Positions 28,983 through 41,705 of a stretch of DNA of 64,000 nt are shown here, piece after piece (the stretch's first letter is position 1; every line of letters starts with the position of its first letter). The position numbers and the translations under genes are program-made. Origin of the DNA: Triparma columacea (lineage: Eukaryota; Sar; Bolidophyceae; Parmales; Triparmaceae). Location of the stretch: NCBI GenBank assembly GCA_030267965.1, contig BRYA01000684.1, positions 1 to 64,000 on the forward strand, given 5' to 3'. The notes beneath the pieces are model-generated. The model was not told where the DNA came from. It did no database searches and saw only the letters and a list, made by a program, of their open reading frames with translations.

Positions 28983-31900
28983 ATGAGCTTTCCCCCAGGT
29001 CGAATCAGACCACAGTCGTCCTCTCGGACGCGAGCCCGGCCGTCAACTGCCAATCCTTTGTCCAGATCTTCAAGTGCGCAACTGCTGAGCGAATCCTTGA
29101 GAATAAAGAGGCCCTCAACAGCGAGACCAGCTTCGCTTCGAAGGGGAGAGAGTGACAAGTTCATCAAGTATCAGAAGCAGCTGATACGGACAGTGAGTTG
29201 TCCCCCACTCTATCCCTTCCTCGTAGCCCCCAATCCACCTCTCCATCCACCCTCACCCCCTCCCCAAACACCCCCCCTCTCAACCGCCACCCCCCCCCCC
29301 AGATGAAGAAATATGCAGAGGTCGCCCAGACACAGTTTGAGCAGAATAAGATGGATGATTGGAATAGGTCGCGTAAGAAGATACTGGACCTGTACAACAT
29401 CTCTGCGGATCACCCCATCAAAACCAACCGAAAGGGCAACAAGGTCAGGCCTGCCTCTGCCAACCCCGTGCTATCCTCCCTTCGAAGGTCTGGTAGCAAG
29501 AATCGCCCTGGGACCGCCACCGCCCACGGAAATCGACCGACGTCGGCCCCTGCTGTACCGAGAACTACCCAAATGCACATCATCAGCCCCGCAAAGAGGG
29601 AAGTCCATGGTGCCAGCACGTTGCTCCACCTGTCCAAGGAGGACAAGGAGCTCATTAAAAATAAACTTGCAGAAATTGAGGCCTCGCGGGACTCCCGGCT
29701 TGGCAAGCTCGATCGAATAAAGAGGTCTAACATGAAGAAGAAGGACAGATCGTTTCGACAAAAGCGGTCAGACGACCTCTTGGCTGAGGGAGAGAAGATC
29801 CTAAGACTCGAAGTCAAGAATCCCAGCCCTCATGGTGACTCCTACTTGCAGGCTTCCGACTGCTTCAGTGACGCAATCTTTTTCGAAAGCGAGCTCCCCA
29901 CTGCCCACGCCTCTCGGGCCCAGTGCTGGAAGCACCTCGACCGGTTCATCCTAGCCTACGTCGACATGTCCGAGGCGATACGCAAGCACACCGCTCCTGT
30001 CCCTGCGTCCTACTTTGCAACCCGAGCTGGCATCCTCCTGAACCTCAGGAGGTACAACGATGCCCTCACCGACCTCGATGCGGCAGCCACGATAAATGAC
30101 GCTAACCCCCATACATTTTACAATCGCGCCGTCCTCTTGGCCGAGCACACGACGCCGTTAGACTTGGATAGGGCACTTCACGACCTTGACCACGCCTTAG
30201 CGCTCATGGAGAAGTTGATGAGGATCAAGCTCAAGAAGAGTGGGCTTATGGACACTGCGGTCCTTAACGAATCCCCTGTAAGCTTCAAGATCCTGCACAT
30301 GGCAGGGAGCACCCAAGAACAGAGCGACGCCAAGTTCATTTTCAAACTGCGCCTGCTTAGGGGTGACGTGAGGAGGAGGAATGGCAGGTACAAAGATGCC
30401 CTTGAAGACTTGAAGGAGGCGACGAGCCTGGATGTCAATTCGAGTATAACTTGGAACACCCTTGGCCTATGTCACTATGAATTGCACTCGGCTTTGGAAG
30501 CCGAAAAGTGCTTCACCAACGCGGTGGAGATTGAGGGCGAGAATCCCACGTACTACTTCGACCGCGGAAATGCTAGGCTTATGATCCGAGAAAATACGGA
30601 GGAAGGAGATCTAGAGCTTGGGGACAATAATATCCTGGAAAACGCTGTTGCGGATTTCAAAATTGCCATCAACCTGCAGACCGATTTGTTGGAGCAGGAG
30701 GAGGAGGAGAGCTCTCCCAACCCGAATCTTCTTCAAAAGCTCAGATACGAGCAGATGAAATTCCACGATGGCCTTGCCAGAGCTCATCTTGCCTTCACGG
30801 ATACAAGCCACTCCGCGCTTGCCCTCGAAGCCGTCAAGACTTCCCTCACAACCCAGCCAAACAATCATAAGTTCCTCTTCACCTGTGGCATGGCCTATCT
30901 AGGCCTCAAAGAAATTTCGGATGCGTTCGATCACTTTACGAAAGCGCTCTCAATCTCCCCGAAATATTGCCCTGCCCTTTACCAAATCGCCCTTCTTTAT
31001 CACCTGAAGAAGGACCTCCTTCAGTCCTACGACAATCTCACGAAGTGCATATCCTACGGCAGCGTCGACGTCAAGGAGGAGGAGGTGTACTTCTCCAGGG
31101 GTCTCGTGCTGTTCGACCAGAGGAACCTCTTCGCAGCCGAACAAGACTTCAATAAGGCACTAGAACTTGGAATCAAGCGTGTCGATGTTTACTTCTACAG
31201 AGGCGAGGCAAAAAGATGCTCAGGAGACTGCGCCAGCGCTTTGGAGGACTTTGCGGTTGTTGAGAAAGCGGGGACCAACACCTCCATAATTGAATCTGCC
31301 AAATACAGGTACTCCCGGGGCATCGCCCTCTCCATCCTCGGGGACCTCGAGAACGGACTTCGCGATTTGGCCCTTGCTGTGGAGATAGATTCGCATAATA
31401 CCGAGTACATCTCGGCCCAGGCGGATGCACTCGCGCAGCTAGGAAGATTCCAGGAAGCTGAACAGGTGCTTCGGCATGGTGTCACCGTAGCCGCCAAAGC
31501 TAAGGCTGCAAATATGTGGTCGCTCCTCAGAAAGGTAAGAATAGACTAAGACCCTTCTGTCTTATTCTTAATTTAACCTCTTTCGCGATTCGTTTCCCAC
31601 ATCACAGCTATCCATTGCCCTGTTCAAGCAGAATAAACACGATGAATCTTCGAAGACTATGCACAGGGCCATCCTGCATTCCTCAAAGTCGTGCACCCCT
31701 TTCGAACTCGCCGACATATTCTACAAGCGGGGCCTGTGCCTCGCTCACCTCAAGAAGCATCGGCGATCTCACGAAATGTTCGATAAGGCCCTGCAGGTGA
31801 AGAATATGCACAGCCACCCAGAGCAGGTCTTATACCTACACGAGCGCGCCAAGGCGGCCCAGATGTGCGGAAGGCACAGGGACGCAATTGCTGACTTCTC

Positions 31901-32159
31901 GGCTGTCTTAGAATTGTCTCCTTTGGACGATAGGGCTATCTTCCGCAGGGCGTGGAGCTACAAGGCTTTAGGCCTTTTCCTGCTGGCAGCCGAGGACTTC
32001 GAGAAGGCATTGACTTTGAAGCCCAACAATAAAGTATACAGGTTAAACTACCGTGCAATTGGCAGTATTGAGACAATCGTGCTCGTCCCACCCGGGGAAG
32101 AGGAAATTCCAGATACTCTCAAGGATGAATGGTTAAAAAAGGTTTCGGACGATTTGTAG
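28983..32159 (+). CDS. Large tetratricopeptide repeat protein, possibly axonemal
   Basis: Three exons, 28983-29192, 29303-31534 and 31608-32159, join in phase to 997 aa. The first 150 residues are basic and repeat RPSTA/RPASA-like motifs (RPSTANP, RPSTARP, RPASANP, RPTSAP), a feature I associate with flagellar proteins of protists. From about residue 235 to the end there are at least a dozen TPR helical pairs, such as ALTDLDAAATINDANPHTFY, ALEDLKEATSLDVNSSITWN, AFDHFTKALSISPKYCPAL and DFEKALTLKPNNKVYRLNY. TPR arrays scaffold protein complexes. A TTC6-like ciliary role is possible but not proven. The stop is 59 bp from the convergent stop of the fusion gene. Confidence 0.87.
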
Positions 32160-32218
32160 TTTATGCGAAGAGGAAAATGCATGCTGTTGTTGTTGTTTAA
32201 ATTATACAAAATTTCGTT

Positions 32219-35081
32219 CTATACTACAAACAATGTTGCGAGGGCGACGTCCGGTGGGTCAATCCACACTTTGCCCTCGTTCATTTTGTCCACGGAGTAC
32301 TTGGCAAAGATGTCCTCAGCGCTAAGGTCAGTCTCAGCATTACCCCCCTTCGCTGCTGCAAGAACGCACTGTAGGTGGCGCTTTCCGCAGAGATGTACGT
32401 GCATTCGCTTCGCAGATGCCATTGCTGCCCCGCACACAGCACACCAACGCAGCCCTGCCGGTATATCAGAAGCCGACAGCCTAGCCGCAACATCTTGCAA
32501 GCATTTAAGCTTCTCCCCATCCGCGTCTACTTCTATTGCTCCTTCCAGTCCGATGGCAGCCTTCCTATCTTCGAAAATTGCGCTCAATCTATCAACGCTC
32601 CCAAAGATGCGGCTCGAGTCGTCAAAGAAACCCAGCCCCTTCAAGCAGAAAGCGACTGCCTCCGCAGTGCTTAGCCTCCCACTGCCGCTCGTGGTGTTGA
32701 GCGATTCGAGCAGCGAGCTCGTGTGCCCACTTACCACATTCTCGTCAATCTTGAGCGTCTTCACGTTTAACTTCTGGAGGGCTGTTTCCGCCAGGATCTT
32801 CTCCGTCATTTTCCATGACCCGTCAGGCACTATGACAGTTGTGCTCTTGTCCTCTAGGGGAGAACTTCCAAGGCGTGGGTCAGTTCCCTTCGCAATTTCC
32901 TTCGCAACAATTTTGGTGGTCACACTATCGTCTGAAGGATACAAAATATAGGTTGAAAAGGGCGAGGAGGCGGCGAGCTCGTCTAGTCTCTCCCCAGTCC
33001 CTTCCATGCCCACTACCAAGTACTCGTAGTGTACGCTCTCACTGTCTCTCAGGAGCTTGCACGTAGAGGAACCTCTCAGAAACTCGGTGGGATGAATCAG
33101 CAGCACCACACGAACTTTGGGGTCGCAAGCCGTGGTCGTGGTGGTCTGCCCAGATACAGAAAGGCGGTCACATTTGCACTCACGGAACCAACAGTACGGG
33201 CAAGTGTTCATCGTGCGAGCATAGTCGAGGGAAAATCTGAGAATTTCCGATGCTGACTTCAGGTACGCGTCAGAAGATACTGGAAGGACACCGCTCGAAC
33301 TTGTCGTTGTCGGCACCAATTTTTCGTCGAAGATTGAGTCGACCCAGCTCACGAAATTGTTTTTGGGCGACTCGGCCGGGAGGGGGGGTGAGTTAGGAAC
33401 TGCTCTTGCTGACGCTTCTTCAGCAGCGAGCGCAGCTTCCAACATAGCTTCAAAATCAGCATTGTTGCCACTACCTTTCATTGGCTCTCCTAAACTCTCG
33501 ACGTAACTGCCGAAGTCCGTCCACGCTGTTCTGCCCCTTTTTCTACAAACGAACCTTGTCACGGCAGCCTCCTTCATTCTATGAAAGCTTCCCTCTAATA
33601 GTTCCCTCACAATTTCTTCCGCAACGAGAATTTCGACATCCTCTCCGTCAAAGTCTCTTGCCAGATCCTCGGCACTAACTAACAAATCCAAATCGCGAGG
33701 GCCGTTGCGAGTGCCATTCTTCTTGTTGATTTCGTCCTGTCCTGGGGAGAAGCATTCGACGATGTAAAGCCCCCCCGTGTTGAGTAAAGTGGCTACAGAT
33801 TTATTGAGACTTCTCCTTTTGGTGGAAGGAAGGGCGAGAAAGAAAGATATTACGAGGTCAAATGAATGTGAACTGAGAGTCACAGGAATGGGTTCGGTAA
33901 GGTCGGCTTGGACAGTTTTGATTCTGGGAAGATTGAAAAAAGCAAACGAGTTGGCGAAGGAAATAGTCATACAAGCAGAGCAAGTGTTGTTGGTTATTTC
34001 CCGTGTTTTCATATTTCTTACCTATTTGAGACGCCCTTGTGAGACGCGAATGTGTTGGTCTTCTCCAGCCCAACGGTAGAAGAATCAACAGCAATGCAGG
34101 CTTCGTACCGCAGCACGTCTGCCAAATAGATAACATTGCGGCCCTGTCCCTCACCCAATGACAAGGCCGAGGTTCGGCTTTCCAACTGAAGATCCTTGTT
34201 GTTCGCGCAATCGACGAGAAAGTCATTTGGTTTCTTCCCATAAGCCCAACCTTTCTTGTATCGTTTGTCGTAATCTACGAAGGAGGTGTCGACGAGAGGA
34301 ACGAATCGCACGGGGTCTGGCCTGACTTTGGTTGAAGAAAAGGACGTGCCGCACGAGCTCTTCGTCACGAGCGTCAAAAATTGTTTGTTTCTCGAGCCGA
34401 CAGGAATCGTCATGAGACCACAGGGAGCTAACTGGTCAACAAGATCGTGAGGGATGGACGAAGAAGAGGCGCCAACGTGTATCGCGTCGTACAACCCGTG
34501 TTCCGGACAACCCTTCCAACCATCCTTCCACTGTGCGGTGGGTTCATAGTTAGTTGGTATTCCGGACACTTCGGTTGGGACGCTACTCCTATGCCCGCCC
34601 CCCATCTCACCTCAAGCAAAATACTCCCATGACCCTTGTTGACATCGAGGCCATCCTCCTGTAAGTTTCTCTCGGACAATTCAACAAGAGAACGGACCAC
34701 GTCAATTCCGACAACTTTTCCCGACGCCCCAACCATCCTTCGCATGATCCCGCAGCATATGCCACTGCCACAGCCAACATCAAGAACCTTGGCCCCTTCC
34801 ACCAACTTGGGAGACAGAGCCTGCAGCGCAGCGGCGTGAACGTAGGGCGCGCTGAGTGTAGCCTTGTGCCCGATTGACTGGGGCGCGTCTGCATATGAAC
34901 CGTACTCGTAGTTTTCCGACACTTTCAGCTGCTGCGTTGAACTCGCTTCAGAGGTCCTGTTGTAGAGAGCTCTATCAGTTTTAAGAAAGGCATCGCGAAG
35001 CTGTGAGTGTGACTCCACAAGGCCATTTTTTTCGAGTCGACCTACCAACTCCTCGTTTGATGTCGCAGAGGCAGTAAACAT
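32219..35081 (-). CDS. Four-domain fusion: PCMT, TehB-like methyltransferase, DTW domain, C2H2 finger
   Basis: Three exons, 34611-35081, 34022-34530 and 32219-33923, give 894 aa; both junctions restore expected motifs. Residues 1-220 are an isoaspartyl methyltransferase-like domain (YADAPQSIGHKATLSAPYVH; motif I VLDVGCGSG at 99-107). Residues 225-390 match TehB/SmtA-like methyltransferases (DKRYKKGWAYGKKPNDFLVD; GEGQGRNVIYLA; IKTVQADLTEPIP, the last formed by splicing). Residues 566-757 are a DTW (TapT/DTWD) domain: CPYCWFRECKC, HPTEFLRGSSTCKLL, DGSW in place of DGTW, and RLSTAEAVAFCL; this family adds the acp group to tRNA uridines. Residues 820-842 are a U1-type zinc finger (CAVCGAAM ... 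HVHLCGKRH). Having all four in one chain is, to my knowledge, unusual. No targeting signal seen. Confidence 0.88.
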
Positions 35082-35346
35082 AAAGAATAAGAGCGAGCCT
35101 TCGGACAAAATTTCCTTGATAATGTGGTGTATCGGGAGTTTGATTGTCCGAAAGTGATACTGGCCGTGATATATGTTGCGTCGAAGTCTCGCTGACTATA
35201 AACTAAAGTGAAGAGCAAATAATTGAAGGAAAAAACCCTGGAAAAAATAGCCAAAAGTAAGGCCCCATCATTTCAGAATCAAAACCGCGTCACAAGAGCG
35301 TTACCAGATCCCTCATACCTTTTCATTGTCATTGTTGAGGCATAGG

Positions 35347-38300
35347 ATGACCTTGACTCCGACATTTTCAACGGCTGGGAGGTCAAAAAGGAGTCTCACC
35401 CCAATTGCCTCCGACGTGAACAAAACAAGCTCCAAAAAGGGTCCAGCTAAGGTTACTAGCGGTCGCGGTGGATATTTTGGGACTCCCTCAGCTTCCAAGA
35501 GTGTCGCAAATAATGCTCATAATAGCAGGTGGGTACTGTGAAGTCTGAAAATAGTGTCCAATTCATTTGATCAACACCGAAATCCTGGTCCATCATACAA
35601 TTATTCCTCTAACACACCCTTTCCAACGTCAGGAAGAGCTCCCACTGTATCTGTTCAGTCATTGAAAACCTTGCGAGGGAGACGGCGATTGCTTCGATTG
35701 ACGTTCTGAATCCAACGATGCTGATCATCCTGAAACAGGCAAACTCCCTCAGTTACAATGAGACCCTCATGGCGCTCGACGTCCTCCAGCCAGACGAGAT
35801 CGTCCTGAATGAAGCGAGGAAGAGCAGCCCCTTGGCTAGTAAGATTTCTTCGTATTACAACGCCAGAGGTGGTCCCGTTCCCCAAGATGATTCAGGCCAG
35901 AGAGAGAACCTGGGTGAAACAGCAACTGTAGTGAAGCTGATCTCGAGGGCTTACTTTGACCAGACGAAAGGTGCGGAGCTTCTGACGAGGCTCTTGCGTG
36001 TCTCCACCTTCAGCCCGGACATGCTCACCGAATTTATCGTCCCTTCGGCCGCGAATGCTGCTCTCACTTACTGCCAAGGAACGACTTCGGTCGCCTTCGC
36101 CCCCCATTGCCTCTCGGTATCCATCAATGCGTCCGAATTGAATTCTCGTATGTCCATCGATAGGTCTACGATCATGCACCTAGAGTTGCTGACGAACAGT
36201 AGGAGTGCAAACAAGAAGCAGGTGAGCGTTTGTAGGATGTTTTTTTCGATGATATGCTGTTGTGCGAGGTTGAGATTGTAATGCTAAAATTCGTACCTCT
36301 CGTAATCCATCGCTGTCTTCCTCGTTGCAGTCTCTCTTTCATACTATTGACAATACGGTCACCAGCGTGGGAAGGTGAGTGCAGTGAATGTGATAGTGAG
36401 AATGGGCGAAAACTAAGCATAGTGAATCTTATGCGACAGACGCAAGCGCAGTGACTCTTGTGTTGTTAACAGTGTGGCGTCAATTTCGTGCGACGTCGCC
36501 CGCAGCGCGCTCGCCCCAGTCGCATAATTCTAACTCGCTGCGCTCATCACTGTCACAGCCACCTCCTGAGGTCCAACCTCATTGCTCCGTCCATCTCGGA
36601 GCCTACTATCAACGCGAGATTGGACTTTGTCGACCTCTTCTTGGGGAACGAGAACCTATTTTATTCGATCCTAGAGGGACTTCAGAGGTTGCCTGACTTG
36701 GAGAGAATGCTGTCAGGGCTAATCGTAAAGGACAGGAGCGTCGACAAAGCGAATGTCACTGTACAGCAGACAGCACAGGGAATTGAGAGCCTGATTGCAA
36801 TCAAAACCACCCTCGAGAATATCCCTTCGATTGCCATTGAGATAGCGGGAGTTGTCGAGGAGGCCAGAATGTTGGCCAAATTGAAAGCGAGTGAAGAGGG
36901 CGCTGGTGAAAGCGCAGTCGACGCAGCTCGTTCCCCGCTCCAAGTTCGCGCACCACCAGTCATCGAGACCCCTCAGTCTACCAAATCTGAGGGAACCACG
37001 TCCACCACTGCAACTACAGGCGAGAACAAATACCAGCTGGCAGAGGCGATCATCGAAAGGTTCGCCGAGGAAGAGCTCGGTGAGGTTCTCGAAGCCGTGA
37101 AAGAGACCTTCACGGAGTCAACCGTGCACTCGAAGAATAAACACGCCATGAGGCACCAGGAGTGCTTCGCCCTCCGCCCCGGAACTGACGGCATGATGGA
37201 CGTTCTCCGCAAGGCCTTCCTCGCCAATGTCGACGATATCTATACGTGCGCGGACAAGCTGGCTGACACGGCCGAGATCACCGTCAGTGTCAGGGTCAAG
37301 GCGCAGCGTGGTTACTACCTCTGCATTCCTATCGAGTTTGCCAACCACCTTCCGAACGAGGTCATTCAGCCCGTCAAGTCTGGTAAGTTTATCCACTGCA
37401 CGACGAACGAGGTGTTCTCCCTCAACGCAAGGGCCCAAGAGAACGTCAAGGACCTCCTCGTCCTCACGAACCACCGCATCCAGGAGGTTTTGGACTTCGC
37501 CAGGGAGAGGATCGAGGCCCTGTGCAACATGACTGATGCGATTGCGCTTCTTGACTTGTGCCACGGCTTCGCCGACGTCGTCGCGAGCAGCAGAAAGAAA
37601 TGGTGTAGGCCTGTGGTCGCCGAGGGCGAGGGAAGCCTCGCCATCAAGCAGGGAAGGTACGCGATCGACTTTGAGAACTTGGGAGGCAAGAATGCCTTGC
37701 CGAGGGATTTTGTGCCGAACGACACTTTCGCAAACCAAGATAACAACTTCACCCTCGTCAGTGGGGTTAATGGAGGAGGGAAAAGTACTTACCTCAAGCA
37801 GATTGGCCTCATCGTGGTTCTCGCTCAAATAGGTTGCTACGTGCCGGCAGAGGAGGCATTCGTCCCTCTGAGGGACATGCTCTGCACAAGGTGAGGGACG
37901 GGGAGTGTGCGTGACGAGCGGTAATTGAATTGCCGTAGTAGCTATCTTGGTTGCTGTCGCTTCACTACTTGTGCCGCTGACTCTTCAGTTTGTCCCTCCC
38001 CTCACGTCTTTCCCACTTGTCACAGGATCGGGACCGGAGATGACTTCGAGCACAACATATCCTCCTTCATGCTCGAGATGAAGGAGGCCGCCTACATCTG
38101 CGAGAACATCACCTCCAAGAGTCTGGTCCTAATCGACGAGCTTGGAAGGGCCACGAGCAACGAGGACGGAGTAGCGGTAGCCTGGGCGGTCGCGGAGCAC
38201 TTGCTCATGAGCGATTCGATAACCTTCTTCGTCACCCACTACGCAGGCCTGAACGGCCTAGAGACGCTGTACGAGAACGTCGGCTGCATCTCGTTCGGGG

Positions 38301-38737
38301 AGTGCGTCGTCAGCGCCGGTGAGGGAGGCCTCGAGACTCGAAAGCTCGTTTACAGCCACAAGGTGATCCCGGAGAGCTGCAAGGTCGAGAGCAATTACGG
38401 GATCGACATGGCCAAGGTTTGCGGCTGGCAGGATGACGTCGTGGAGAAGGCAAGGCTCATTCGAGGATACATCGTTGACAGGATCGGGGGGGACGGAGGG
38501 GTGAAGCTAGACGTTCGATCGGGCGAGAGGGGGGCGGAGATTAGGGAGAAGCTGGCAAGGGCCAAGAGGAGTTTGGCGGTTCTAGTGCAGAAGGGGGGGA
38601 GGGAGCTGAGCGTTGCGGCGAAGAGGGATTACCTGGCGTTGGTTTACAGCAAGATTGAGGGCGACGGCGGAGGTTCGGGAGAATCGCTGGAGTACTTGAG
38701 GGGTTTGAGGGAGGCGGGGATTGAGAAAGCGGCATAG
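35347..38737 (+). CDS. MSH4: MutS homologue 4, meiotic recombination
   Basis: Five exons: 35347-35528, 35633-36221, 36331-36374, 36559-37890, 38026-38737 (952 aa, all phases agree; donor 1 is the weaker GTGGGT). There is no N-terminal mismatch-binding domain, as in MSH4/MSH5. The connector domain starts ETAIASIDVLNPTMLIIL; the lever region has DNTVTSVG and RLDFVDLFLGNENLF. The ATPase has Walker A GVNGGGKSTYLKQ (usual GPNMxGKST), LCTRIGTGDD rebuilt across the last intron, Walker B LVLIDELGRAT and FFVTHYAGLNGLE. MSH4 pairs with MSH5 to stabilise meiotic crossover intermediates. Exon 3 is only 44 bp. The upstream 265 bp form a shared divergent promoter with the fusion gene. Confidence 0.85.
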
Positions 38738-38951
38738 ATAGAGAGAGGATGTAAGAAGCAGCAAGAAAATACATGAAGGAGGCGAGGGATGGTGGAAGCG
38801 GCGGTGTCGCAGCAAGAAAAATACATAGATAATTCGGTTTGAAAAGCAAGATCGCCTTACAATAGCAGAGTTTTCCATAACAACAACAACAACAACACCA
38901 AACGACAAAACCAGCCAATCTCCCTCCCCCCCTCCCCCCTCGTGTCCCCAA

Positions 38952-41049
38952 TCACTCGTCAATGTCCCTCCAAGCAACGGGGTACTCCCTGCTATAGAAC
39001 GGTGGTCTAATCGGCATGTACTTGCTCATTTCCTCCTCCTTATCCTTAGGTGCAAAGTACCAGCTGTCTATCGCACCGTCGTTACTTTGTCCATTCCTCT
39101 CGTCGAAGAGGTCGTCGTGGTAACCTCTCATCCTATTTATGTAACCTGTGAAGGTTGAGAAGAAGGTACCATAGAAGTTCCTACCTCTCGTCGCTATCAG
39201 CTGGTCCAGCATACCGTAGAAGTTGGGGTTGAGGTTTGCGACGTCTTCGTCGCTCATGAAGTCGTCTAGGAACACAAGGTTGTAGTTACCCTTCTCCCTG
39301 AGGGGGTTGAAGAAGGACTTGTCCCTTTCGTCGGTGGCGACGTAGATGGTGCCGCCTTCCTTAAGGTGGGACTTGGTGTTGGAGTAAAGGACATCCGCAT
39401 CGACCCTAGTGGTCTGAGATTGAGAGAGGGAGGGAGAGAAAGAGAGAGAAAGAGAGAGAAAGAGAGTTAGACTCCTGGTGTATGAATCCCTTGTGTTGAA
39501 TTCTTATCTCTCTATCTTTCTTTCTCTCCCCTCCCTCCCATCCTTTCCTTTGTCCATCTCCCCTCTTTCCCCCTTCCCCCCTTCCCCCCCCCCCCCCCTC
39601 CGCTCACCTTATACTGAAAGTCCCCTCTCCTAATGTGCATACTATCATACTCTCCCTCGTCCCCATTATTCCTACTAATCTCCCTAACCCTCCCTACAAC
39701 CTTCGCAGCCACGCAGTACATCTCGTCCCTGTACCTAACGTGGTCCCTTACGAAGCGCTTCGTCCAACGGTCCATGAGAGGGTCCTCGAAGAAGAGCATG
39801 GTGTAGAAGTGGGTTAACATACGGTATCCGTCACCGGCGGCGAAGTGGATCATCTTGGCAGAGTGGATGGTTTGGTCGTAGACGTGGTAGGATGAACGGC
39901 CGGCGCGGAACTCGGCGAACCGATCTGATGCAGAGGAACGGGTGGAAGTGGGGGAGGAGAAGTATTTTTGGGAATCCTTGCCCCAGTCGGAGGGCGTGGA
40001 GAGAGTGTCGGTGAGGTACGAGAGGTCGGAAGGGGAAGACTTTGAGAGATCGGAGGGGATTATAATCATTGACCTCACAGTGTCAAATTTTCTGTGAAGA
40101 CCGACGGTCCGGAGATATTCCTAAAGAAATGCGGGGAGTTGTTTGGGATTAGATTAAGTGAGAGGGGATCTTAAATGGGTGTGGCGGTGCGTAGAATCCT
40201 AATCAAAGGTTCAAAGCTCCCTTTCAGCGTTTCTCTTCTCACCTCCAGTGGTTTCTTCCTGAATACCTCGCTCCAGTCCGTGATGCCCCCCGGTAATTTC
40301 GTCGGCGTGTCCCCCACGGGCCCGTCCTCCCCGAAGGGCAGGAGCTTCCCCCCCTCTAGCTCTAGGAAATCCTTCATCTCCATAACGTTGAAGCCCTCCG
40401 TCTCCGCAGCCATGGCCTCGAGGTCGAAGAAGTCTGAGAAGTCGAGCTGGTTGTTCTCCTTGTTGTCCTTGTCGTTCCCCAGGAGGTACATGGTCTTCTT
40501 GGGGGGTATCACGAGGGTCCTGCCGGTGGCGACTGCAAAGGCTAGCATGGTCTCCATGGACATGCGGATGTTGTTCCAGCCTCCGTGGTCAGGCTCAAAG
40601 GTGACGTACTTGTTGGGGCTGACGATGTTGGAGGGGCGGTGGTCGTTGGGGAGGTCCTCCCAGTAGACCATGTCAGCCTGGTTCTTCACGTCAGAGGGGG
40701 ATGTCATTGTCGGGCACAACAGGGTGGCGGAGCTCTTCTTTCCTGAACGGTGGGGCTTCATGTTGGATAGGTTGTGGGCTGCATCCTTCCCTTTACTCCC
40801 CCCTCCTCCTTCTTCTCTTTCCTTGTCACTGTCAGCCGCCGGCTGACCCCAAAGGCCAGCACTTCCCCCCTCTCCCTCCATGACGAATCCCCTCAAGCTT
40901 CCTACAAGGCCTCCCCCCCCTGCTGCTGCCTGGGCAGTAATTCGAGACTTGTAGTCAGTCAAGTTTAGGGATACGTGAGAATGAAGGATGATGAGTGTAG
41001 CAAGTGTAAGTATGAGGATGATAATGAAGAATAGATGGGAGGCAGTCAT
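38952..41049 (-). CDS. O-fucosyltransferase-like type II membrane protein
   Basis: Three exons, 40243-41049, 39608-40120 and 38952-39413, give 593 aa in phase. Residues 4-24 are a transmembrane anchor (LFFIIILILTLATLIILHSH), then a Ser/Gly-rich stem, as in Golgi glycosyltransferases. The catalytic region begins YVTFEPDHGGWNNIRMSMET, the N-terminal motif of GDP-fucose O-fucosyltransferases, followed by GRTLVIPP; exon 2 ends SMHIRRGDFQYK, the Arg-containing donor-site motif; exon 3 has IYVATDERDKSFFNPL and FYGMLDQLIATRGRNFYGT. Intron 2 contains GA-rich runs (39421-39470) and a C-run. It should transfer a sugar in the Golgi; donor and acceptor are inferred only from the family. The gene is convergent with MSH4 (214 bp between stops, with an AAC repeat). 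Confidence 0.86.
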
Positions 41050-41705
41050 TGTGAGAGTGAGGTTGTGAGAGTGTTGTGAGATGAATTATTAGTTTGACGT
41101 AACCTAGGGTGAATAAAATGAGTTGTGATGACGTTAAATGAGTACAATGATGATACTTGTGGTTGAATTATGATAATGTAGTGATGAAAATGTGATAATA
41201 TAGCGATAATATAGCGATATTCTGGAGATAATGGAGAAATGGAGAGTAGAAATGTTTGGAGATCAGGACTGCAAATATAGCTTTTGAAAGAAAAGGTAAG
41301 GCGGACAACAATGACAATGATAACACTTTCCAAGGCTTTCACCAGTTGTTATTTGTCCTATTGTGGATTTGTATCTCCTATTCACGTCAAATTCAAGTTA
41401 TTTCCCCTCTTCAATCGGTCGAATTGTATTCATTGGGTTTGGATTATTCGTCTCATAGACGAAATAATACTACTTTCGGCCATATTTTTCGATACTGTTA
41501 GTATCATATTGAGGTTGCTATCGGGCAGAGAACCGCCATTGACGCCGCAATGACGCATTCCTTGAGGATCTCACCATCCCTCTCCCTTGTTCTTTGTCAA
41601 TCACACCACACTAACCCTCCTGATTCCTGTCAATAATTTAGGAATACGTTGAGTGTTTAAACTGTTAACGAAAAGACGGTATAAAAGATCCTTTCCATCC
41701 CTACA
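41050..41705. other. A/T-rich divergent intergenic region
   Basis: These 656 bases separate the fucosyltransferase-like start (minus) from the LRR gene (plus). They contain repeated GATAATGTAGTGATGA/GATAATATAGCGATA-like units (about 41170-41225). A TATAAAAG box sits at 41680-41687, only 19 bases before the LRR gene ATG at 41706, which implies a very short leader or a downstream start. No gene recognised. Confidence 0.55.
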
